Part shown: in pieces, positions 1-6,400 of the stretch | How the letters are laid out: every line of letters starts with the position of its first letter | How positions within the stretch are numbered: the first letter of the stretch is position 1 | Origin: Scenedesmus sp. ARA3 | Taxonomy: Eukaryota; Chlorophyta; Chlorophyceae; Sphaeropleales; Scenedesmaceae | Direction: 5' to 3' | Length of the DNA stretch: 11,470 nucleotides | NCBI GenBank assembly: GCA_004335835.1 | Contig: RWJK01000539.1 | Coordinates: forward strand, 1-11,470 | Program-made: the position numbers and the translations under genes | The notes under the pieces: model-generated | Told to the model about the DNA's origin: nothing | Databases searched by the model: none | The model's input: only the letters and a program-made list of their open reading frames with translations

Positions 1-149
1 CTGCAGTGCGTGATATTTTCATACCAGCTTTGGTTAGGAGTTCCTACCCCATGTTGGTAGCCCCTATCATGTGACTTAGCTGCACCGTCGTCCGGCGATG
101 ATGGCATCCTGTCAAGAGGACCAAGCAGCGCACGAAGGGCACGCGTTGG

Positions 150-158
150 TATATAAAG
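150..158 (+). promoter_or_regulatory. TATA box of the small secreted-peptide gene
   Basis: TATATAAAG lies 118-126 bases upstream of the ATG at 276. A TATA element of this kind would place transcription initiation near 180-190 and give a 5' UTR of roughly 90 bases. It is the best TATA match in front of this gene. The start site itself is inferred. Confidence 0.6.
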
Positions 159-183
159 GGTATGTAAAAAAGTATGGATGAGC

Positions 184-309
184 ATGATCCTCACTGGACG
201 GCGACAGCAAACGGCATCATTTTTCCAAAAAGGAGCCCACCAACCACAACTGCCCGAGCTTAGTTTGCCAGCGCAATGGCCACCCGCACCTCCCGCACCA
301 TCGTCATGA
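184..309 (+). promoter_or_regulatory. possible upstream ORF overlapping the start of the small gene
   Basis: If transcription starts near 180, the first ATG in the leader is at 184. It opens a 41-codon frame that ends with TGA at 307-309, overlapping the main ATG (276) in another frame. Such an overlapping uORF would reduce initiation at 276 unless scanning is leaky or the real start site lies downstream of 184. The main ATG has G at -3 and G at +4, a good context. The peptide itself looks like nothing known. Confidence 0.25.
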
Positions 310-734
310 TGGCTGTCTTCCTGGCATTTTGCTGGGTGGCGCAAGCCTCGAGGGCTCCTGGGCTTGCAAGGTGAGCGACAAGAACTTCAGCCGTGCAGCG
401 AGGGCCCCATGCCATGGGTCCTGACGGTCAGGCCGGGCCTGACATGGACCTTCACAGCGGTTCCTGCCACGGCCAAACCGTAGGCACACACAGTCAACGG
501 AATATAGCCATATCAACAGCGCCTGCTGTTCCAGCAGACGTGCCTTGATTGCCTCAACGTCATCAACTCTGGATTGCACTGCACGCAAGTCTGCTGTCGG
601 CAGTTCAGCCCTAGCCTACTGAATCTGTGTAATCTGTGACGAGCGCTTTGCTCTTAAGCCCAGTAAGCTGTTATGCTAGGCTATCAAGCCATCAAACTCC
701 ATATGCTTTGTGATGTGCCAACTCTAAGCTGTCC

Positions 735-823
<89 letters not shown>

Positions 824-1136
824 GGCCGCTGCTGCTGCTGCCACCCCTGCCACACCCTCCACCTTGCTGCCGCACAGTGCTGATGGGACGTCTGCCATGG
901 TGCAGCAGGCGGCGTCATCTTCTGACCACTTCACCGGCCGCAAGCTGCTTGACTGCCCTGTGAGCTGGAAGGTATCCGCTTGTGATATCCACACTGCGTC
1001 AGACATCACATGTGAGGACAATCAAGCAAATGCCTGCTGTTACGCTGGTCGTTGCTGCGCTAGCGCAACTGGTGCTGATCGTGTGTGCCCTGGTAACGAA
1101 GACGTTGCCTGCTGCGGTGGCAGGAAGAAGATCTGA
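276..1136 (+). CDS. secreted cysteine-rich small protein, two exons (276-370 and 878-1136)
   Basis: Unrecognised family. Exon 1 (276-370) encodes an N-terminus typical of a secretory signal peptide: residues 1-8 carry two Arg, residues 9-22 are hydrophobic (IVMMAVFLAFCWVA), and AQA/S near residue 24 is a plausible cleavage site. It ends at AAG/GTGAGC. The acceptor chosen is CACAG at 873-877, preceded by a C/T-rich stretch. It is the first AG after 728 and restores frame (95 + 259 bases = 117 codons plus stop TGA at 1134-1136). The mature part has Cys at 58, 67, 77, 85, 86, 91, 92, 102, 110 and 111, spaced C-x8-C-x9-C-x7-CC-x4-CC-x9-C-x7-CC. This even number suits five disulfides. A GRKLL stretch at 52-56 just before the first Cys could be a propeptide boundary. 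The protein probably acts in the cell wall or outside the cell; its function is unknown. Weak point: GTGAGC at 960 could be another donor, and no polyadenylation signal was found. Confidence 0.6.
371..877 (+). other. intron of the small gene
   Basis: The donor is GTGAGC at 371. The acceptor is CACAG ending at 877. All three frames around the (CTG)n repeat are open and encode poly-Leu, poly-Ala or poly-Cys, but none joins exon 1 with correct phase through an upstream AG. The only other AG between 714 and 877 is at 727-728, and it gives the wrong phase. A TGTAA, the usual green-algal polyadenylation motif, occurs inside the intron at about 627-631, so premature polyadenylation is conceivable. 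Confidence 0.55.
736..822 (+). repeat. perfect (CTG)29 microsatellite in the intron
   Basis: Twenty-nine uninterrupted CTG units are followed by CGGCCG and four more CTG units. On the preferred model the array lies in the last 150 bases of the intron, 55 bases before the acceptor at 877, and forms part of a long stretch without AG. CTG arrays form slipped hairpins and are length-unstable in other eukaryotes, so copy number probably varies between strains. Confidence 0.95.
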
Positions 1137-1149
1137 GCATATGACAGCG

Positions 1150-1195
1150 GCAGGAACATGATCATGTTCCTGCACTCATGAGTGTATACTGCAGT
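1150..1195. repeat. chain of perfect palindromes after the small gene
   Basis: A perfect 24-base palindrome (1150-1173, centre TGATCA) begins 14 bases after the stop codon. It shares its last base with a 12-base palindrome CACTCATGAGTG (1173-1184). GTATAC (1184-1189) and ACTGCAGT (1188-1195) follow. As 3' UTR RNA the first would form a strong hairpin, though with almost no loop. As DNA it could be a dimeric protein site or a cruciform. Role unknown. Confidence 0.9.
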
Positions 1196-1515
1196 GCAGT
1201 TTTGCTGCCGTGGGGTCTGAATTGGTAGATGAGTGGCTGCGGACCCAGTTTTCCTAAAACTGCTCATGATGTGTCACATGCTGTTGCCAGAACAGTGTTT
1301 ACAAGGATCTATTCTTGATTGCATCATGCGCGATTCTGCTTGCACAGCGCATCAAGTATGCTGATTCTCTGTAGCTTCTAGGGTGATTGCTTGCAAGCAG
1401 TTGTGATTGTCCTTTGACTGAGGACTTCATGTGATTTGCCCGACTCATAAAGCACGGTGCTCTAGCCAAGTGCCGCTCCATGCTCCATGGTGTTTCACAA
1501 TTGTGCGCATGTTGG

Positions 1516-1543
1516 GCTGGTCCGACCAGCATTGGCAATGCTG
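1516..1543. repeat. two overlapping, mutually exclusive hairpins
   Basis: GCTGGTC-C-GACCAGC (1516-1530) and CAGCATTG-G-CAATGCTG (1527-1543) are each inverted repeats with a one-base centre. They share 1527-1530, so only one can fold at a time. Whether this stretch is transcribed is unknown. Confidence 0.8.
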
Positions 1544-1560
1544 CACGAGTGTGGCTGAGC

Positions 1561-1615
1561 ACTCGGCGGCAAGAGAGTTGGTCTGATGTTGTTGATGAGT
1601 TCAAAGCCGCCGAGT
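1561..1615. repeat. 10-bp inverted repeat with 35-base spacer
   Basis: ACTCGGCGGC (1561-1570) and GCCGCCGAGT (1606-1615) are exact reverse complements. This could be a stem or the ends of a very small degenerate element. I see no target-site duplication. Confidence 0.75.
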
Positions 1616-1895
1616 AGTCAATCATGCATTGATCTGGTGAGGTGACGGAAGTCATTGAATGTGACCAACGTCGGCCATGTTCAAATGGAGGCCTCACGCA
1701 GCAGTGCTGCGCAACTGTAGATTAGCTGCGGCTGCTACAGCAGCTGCCCCTTGCCAGTGGCAGAGCCTCAGGCAGGCAGGCAGGCTGCTGGAAGCATTGT
1801 TGAAGACGTGTGTCACGTGCTTGTTACATGTGATGCGGCTGTGGTACGGTCTGTTTGATCGCCTGATCTATTGGGCGAGTTTGGTGGTTTTGATG

Positions 1896-1941
1896 GCAAG
1901 CCGCCACAGACTTTGGTGCTTGCAAGCTGCCACAGACTTTG
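1896..1941. repeat. direct repeat, 20-base copies at 26-base spacing
   Basis: The 20 bases at 1896-1915 recur at 1922-1941 with one C/T difference, which indicates a local tandem duplication. No function is evident. Confidence 0.8.
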
Positions 1942-2618
1942 CCAAAGCAGTCGGACTGCTAAGCGGCAAGGGCTGGTTTGCTCAAGCGGTTGCTGTCATG
2001 GCAAGTGATCCTACGGTAATCTTGTCACCATCATGGGATGTGCTTGCCCATTACTTGCCCATTCATTGGTCAGCTTTTCTTACCACCACTATGCTCATAT
2101 AAGCATGCATGTCCCCTACATCATCCTTTGCTGAAACTGCCATCATGTAGCAAGCTTGAAAGGCTGCAGTCCTTGTGGGGTTCGCCTGCGATGATGTGTC
2201 CCAAGATCATTGTGGCTGTTGTATCAGCAACAGCGCGCATTCGCTGTTGAGTTGTTCCTCGTTGTTTCCCTCTCCCTATGAGCCTCTCGTTGGCTCCTGA
2301 TTGGGGTTCCCACTCATTTGCTGAGTGGAGTATGTAACGCAACGTAACGCTTTCTGCTGATGTTGTGCACTGCACTTAGGCGACTCATGGTCTCCATGTG
2401 GTGGCACCAGCTGGTAATGTGTTGGATCCTCTTCCGCAAGCACTTTGGGCAGCAACATGGTCAACGCCATTGACTCAACTGGTGACCAGGCGGGCCCGGT
2501 GAGGACACATGGATACATCACAATGCAAACTTGAGATACACAATAACGCTGTGCAGAAGGTCCTGCGTTCTTTTTGTTTCATGCTGGCCAAAGTGTGGCT
2601 CAGAACAGTGCTTGACAG

Positions 2619-2666
2619 CACACCGTATGGTGTGGGTAGCCAGCACTGCTGGCAGGCACTAGTGCC
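2619..2666. repeat. cluster of three adjacent inverted repeats
   Basis: CACACC-GTAT-GGTGTG (2619-2634), CCAGCA-C-TGCTGG (2640-2652) and the perfect palindrome GGCACTAGTGCC (2655-2666) follow one another within 48 bases, in the same style as the palindrome chain at 1150-1195. Confidence 0.75.
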
Positions 2667-3310
2667 ATGGCACACCCTGGCCACTGTATTGTACGATGCT
2701 CATTGCTCCTGCTGCTGTGGGAAGTCCCCTTGCACCGGCTGGAAGGAAGAGATATCAGCATAACATTGCTAGTACAAGGCGTCAAAGAGCAATAGGCGAG
2801 GCGGTCCCCCTCACGTCTCCCGCCTCCCGCTATGGCGGAGTGGCTCCTGACACGATCAGCATTGCATCTTCCAATGTACCTTGAAAACCTTTTAATAAAT
2901 TGTTTGCGTTGCTGAACCATCCAGCACCAGGGGACCATGATTCTTTCATGAACCCGGTCCATGTTGGTTTTGTACTGCTGTACTTCACATAAGGCGCTCG
3001 GGTGATTTTTATGTGCCATTTATTCGTTTTCTAGCGACATATTTAATTTACACTGTAACTCAGCGCGAGGGGAGGTAAAACCTTTTCAGGAAACGCCAAA
3101 CGGGCTGCTGCAGGGCAGGAAGAGCGGCCCTTGGTTATCTTTGTGCTTACTGAGGGAAGCATTGGTGACCTGTATGGCTCCCTGGTGAGCACGCTTTGCA
3201 AGGATAGTTCTGCCTGAAGTCCGGTGTTGCTGTCGTGCCAGCGCCATTCGAGCAAGCGTGCTTATTTGCGCTCTGAAGGCGTCTGCCTGTGCTGGAGCTG
3301 CTGACTTTCT

Positions 3311-3316
3311 TATAAG
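3311..3316 (+). promoter_or_regulatory. possible TATA element of the large gene
   Basis: TATAAG lies 95 bases upstream of the ATG at 3406. It would place transcription initiation near 3340. This is a weak single-motif call. The large gene could also have an upstream non-coding exon. Confidence 0.35.
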
Positions 3317-3340
3317 CGAAGTCTCGTCCGGGCTTGAGGC

Positions 3341-3443
3341 ATGATTCATGGGCTGCTGCTGCAGGTGGTTGAGCAGCAAACTCCCAAGTGCATCAGGTTG
3401 AAGCTATGTTCAGCCATTACAAGCACAGAAGGAGCAGAAGTGT
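3341..3443 (+). promoter_or_regulatory. possible upstream ATGs in the large gene's leader
   Basis: Two ATGs precede the start at 3406. One is at 3341 and its frame runs 34 codons to TAG at 3443-3445, overlapping the main start. The other is at 3348 and gives a 17-codon peptide beginning MGCCCRW, ending at TGA 3399-3401. They matter only if transcription starts at or before 3341. MGCCC looks like a myristoylation/palmitoylation N-terminus, but I found no splice that joins it to the main frame. Confidence 0.2.
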
Positions 3444-6400
3444 AGGGCTCATAGACGACGACCCCAGCAGCAACAGCCCAGCATCCCCTGGCTCGCCCAG
3501 CTCTTTCAGCAAGCCTGGCAGCAACGCCCCACGCCACCGCACAAGCAGCAGCGGTGGAGGCAGCACGACTACCAGCACAGGCGGGGCATCTCCTTCAGCA
3601 GCTGCCAGCAGCGGTGGCGGTTACGCAGCACGCCACTCTTTGACTCAGGTGGCTGCAGGAACAGCAGGTGCAGAGGGTGCCAGCAAAGGCAGCAGTGGCG
3701 GCAGGAGCTTGACCAGCAGCAGGAGGGCCAGTGTCACAGAAAGACCCAGCCACCGCCGCAGCCCAAGCCATGGCATGGTAGACAGCACAAGCATGTCAAG
3801 TCCCAGCTCAGCTGAGAAACCCAGGTAGGCTCTCCTGTTGCGCAGCAGTCTGCTTTGTTGCTGAGCATTTTTCCTGCAAGTCGAGGCTGCGCGCTGCTGC
3901 AGTGCTCTTGCAATGCTGTTTGCCGGCTATTGAAGTCTGCAAACATAGTGAATTGAACACACTGCTTCTCTGCCCAGGGAGACGCTTCTGGTCGGTGCTC
4001 AAGTAGACTGACAGGGCATGGCAGCGTGCCTGGCATATGCTGGCCCCCTCACAGCTACATTTCCACAAGGCCCTGCACTCTGCCTAACACCTTAACCTTC
4101 ATGCTGCCCTGCTGCTGCCGCCTGGCTGTCATCTTATCACAACCTTCCCATCAGGGGCTTGTACAGCAAGATGCTTTCGTACGGCAGGCGCTCCGCTACA
4201 GCAGCTGCTGCCTCACCCAGCAGCCTACACCACCAGCAGCAGCAGCACTCGCAGTCAGGCAGCACCCAGCAATCACCCAGGGGTGTGAAGCTGCCAGCGC
4301 TAGCAGTGCCTGCCGCAGCAGCCGTTCCTGCAAGGCCTGCCTCACCCAAGCAGCAGCAGCAGGACATGCTCGCCAACCTATCTAGCCTCGCAGCAGGGCT
4401 GGGTGCAGCAGCGCCGGCACGCATGCTGGAGGCCCCTGCTGCTGCTCAGCTTATGCAGCTGGATGCCACTTCCAGGGCCGGCAGTGAGCCAGTGCCTGAC
4501 CTGGTGCTTGCAGGAGGCAACTCCTGGTACGGCAGCACTGCCGCCAGCTGCCGCGCAAGCCAGCTCAACATCACTGCCACAGCAGCGCCGGTGCCAGCCA
4601 TTAGTGAGGATGCCGCTGCAGCAGGGCCGCCTCAGGATGAGGCAGCAGCAGCAGCAGCAGATGCCCAGGAGGCAGCTGCACTGGCAGCAGCCGAGCTGGC
4701 TGCGGCCCTTGTTGCGCCGCCTGCTAGCGGCCAGGCAGGAGCGGCAAGCTCTGGCACCAATCCTCTGTTGGGGACGCTAGAGGCGCTTGGAGGCATCCCT
4801 GGGCTACCTACTTCATCCTCACATACAGGGGATGGCAGTTCTGCCAGCAGTGCTGCTGCTGCTGCCAGTGGCGATGCCAGCCGTGCTGCAGGAGGAGGAG
4901 AGGGCTTGCTGGCCTTGGGTGGGTCCTCGCAGCGCTGCAGCCTGGGCGGCAGCGCCAGCAGCAAGGCGCTCAGCTCTGAGGCTGCCGCCAGGGCGGTGGC
5001 CGCCATCTTTGGTGCTGGCGGCGGCAGCAGCAGCAGCAATGCGGCAGCTGCTGAGCCGCAGGGCGGCCGCAGCACGGGCGGCGGCAGCTGGCTGAGTGAA
5101 GAGGAGCATGCTGCTGCTGCTGCTGCTGCTGGTGTGCCAGGGGAAGTGCGGCCGGCAGCGTTAGCGATGCATGTGTCTGTGCCTGCGCATGGGGCCAGCA
5201 GTGGGGGCGGCAGCTGGCTGAGTGAGGATGGTGAGCGGCCAGCAGGAGAGGATATTACGCAGGAGGCAGCGGCAGTGGCAGAGCTGGCTGGTGATGCTGA
5301 CTGCAGCATTGAATGCAACACTGGCGAGGAGGCCAGCAGCGCCAAGTCAGACAGCAAGCCCTCGACGCCGACAGAGAAGGCACGGGCGATTGCCAGGGCA
5401 GCATTTGAGGCGCTGAGCCCCCAGCTGCGCAAGAGCAGGGAGTGGCGGTCTGGCAGGTATGCGGCACCCAGTGGCAGCAGCCCTGATGGCACTAGCAGCA
5501 GTAGCAAGAAGAAGGGGTGGAGGGCAGGAGAGAAGAAAGCAGAGAAGAAGGCTGCTCCTTTTGGAAAGGCACAAGAGGAGGAGGCTGTGGTGTCCAGCAG
5601 TGCTGAGGGGCCCACTGCAGCAGCTGATGCCAGTGGCGCTGCTGTGAGCTGTGCAGTGGAAGGCGCAGAGGCAGCAGCGATGGCTGCACCAGACGCTTCT
5701 GCTGCAGCAGGGCAGGAGGAGCCTCTCGATGGCACCATTGCTGCTGCACCAAAGGCTGCAGCAGAGGAGCCAGCAGCTGCAGGACAACCAGAGCCAGCAG
5801 CAAGTCCCCGCCGCCCCACTCCACGCAGTGCAAGGCCCCAGGCGTCAGATGCAGCTGAGCAAGGGCACGCCCACAAGCCTGAGCCGCTGCACGTGTCTCT
5901 GGAAGCTATCGCCAGCTCTGCAAAGATCCATGCAGCTGCAGCAGCACCACCAGCAGCAGCAGGAGCTCTGGCAGCCCTGCCTGACAGCTGTGCCGGTGTT
6001 GCAGAGAAAGTCTCCACTTACAGGTATGAGCAAGAGGCAGACGAGGCAGCAGCAAGAATCCTTGAGCAGGCAGCACGCAGCCGTCCTTGTAGCCTGGTTG
6101 GAGCACGCGCCTCCTTCAACAACCGCCGCACCAGCAGCACAGGCCTAGCCGCCGGCAAGGAGGGCCCGCTGGGTCACCTGGCAAGCAGCAGCTGCGACAG
6201 CGGCAGCATTGACGCTGAGTATGCAATGGCGTCTGCCGAGGCTGCGATTGCGGCTGCTGCGGCTGTTGCTGCATTGCCGATCAGCAGCCGCTCCCGGCTG
6301 GCTAGCTTTGGTGTGAGCCAGGACGCCCTCATCAGCAGTGTAGCAAGCCCTGGCAGCAGCAGCAGCAGCATTGCAGCGGCTAGCAGCAGCAGTGCAAGCG

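Larger units (their letters stand above)
1196..3310. other. intergenic region without a supported gene
   Basis: Composition here is nearer 50% GC and lacks the CAG/GCA-rich coding style of the flanking genes. Open frames of 60-140 codons occur on both strands, for example 1677-2102 plus, 1299-1697 minus and 2600-3019 minus. None has a recognisable domain, coding-like composition or a splice partner. The region holds several short inverted and direct repeats, listed separately. It could contain decayed mobile-element sequence, a non-coding transcript, or the unresolved 3' UTR and promoter regions of the flanking genes. An AATAAA occurs at 2894-2899 and TGTAA at 2333-2337 and 3054-3058, but no transcript end can be assigned. 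Confidence 0.5.

Noticed and set aside
729..877. Exon 2 of the small gene starting at 729 after TAAG, giving a poly-Ala linker before the Cys-rich domain.
   Set aside because: The junction 370/729 puts the Cys-rich frame out of phase. It would need an extra exon of length 1 mod 3 that I could not find. The acceptor at 877 fits without one.
960..1002. Possible small intron GTGAGC...GTCAG inside the Cys-rich exon.
   Set aside because: About 43 bases is too short for this genome's introns, and removing it would lose a Cys from an even set.
673..1021. Open frames through the CTG array (poly-Leu on plus; poly-Ala, poly-Ser and poly-Gln on minus).
   Set aside because: Any triplet repeat is open in all frames. 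None joins exon 1 in phase, and the intronic placement explains the array better. A poly-Leu 'membrane protein' is not credible.
1299..1697. 132-codon minus-strand open frame.
   Set aside because: No recognisable family; overlaps the hairpin block; length is within chance for this base composition.
1677..2102. 141-codon plus-strand open frame starting with ATG, with hydrophobic stretches.
   Set aside because: No recognisable domain, composition unlike the flanking genes, overlaps structured repeats, and no splice partner or convincing promoter.
2894..2899. AATAAA as a polyadenylation signal.
   Set aside because: Green algae mainly use TGTAA, and no coding region ends near here.
2600..3019. 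139-codon minus-strand open frame.
   Set aside because: No domain or coding bias recognised, and no supporting promoter or partner exon.
4632..6017. 461-codon minus-strand open frame.
   Set aside because: It is the antisense shadow of exon 2. The Ala/Ser/Leu-rich translation simply mirrors the GCA/AGC/CAG-rich coding strand, and the plus-strand model has consistent splicing.
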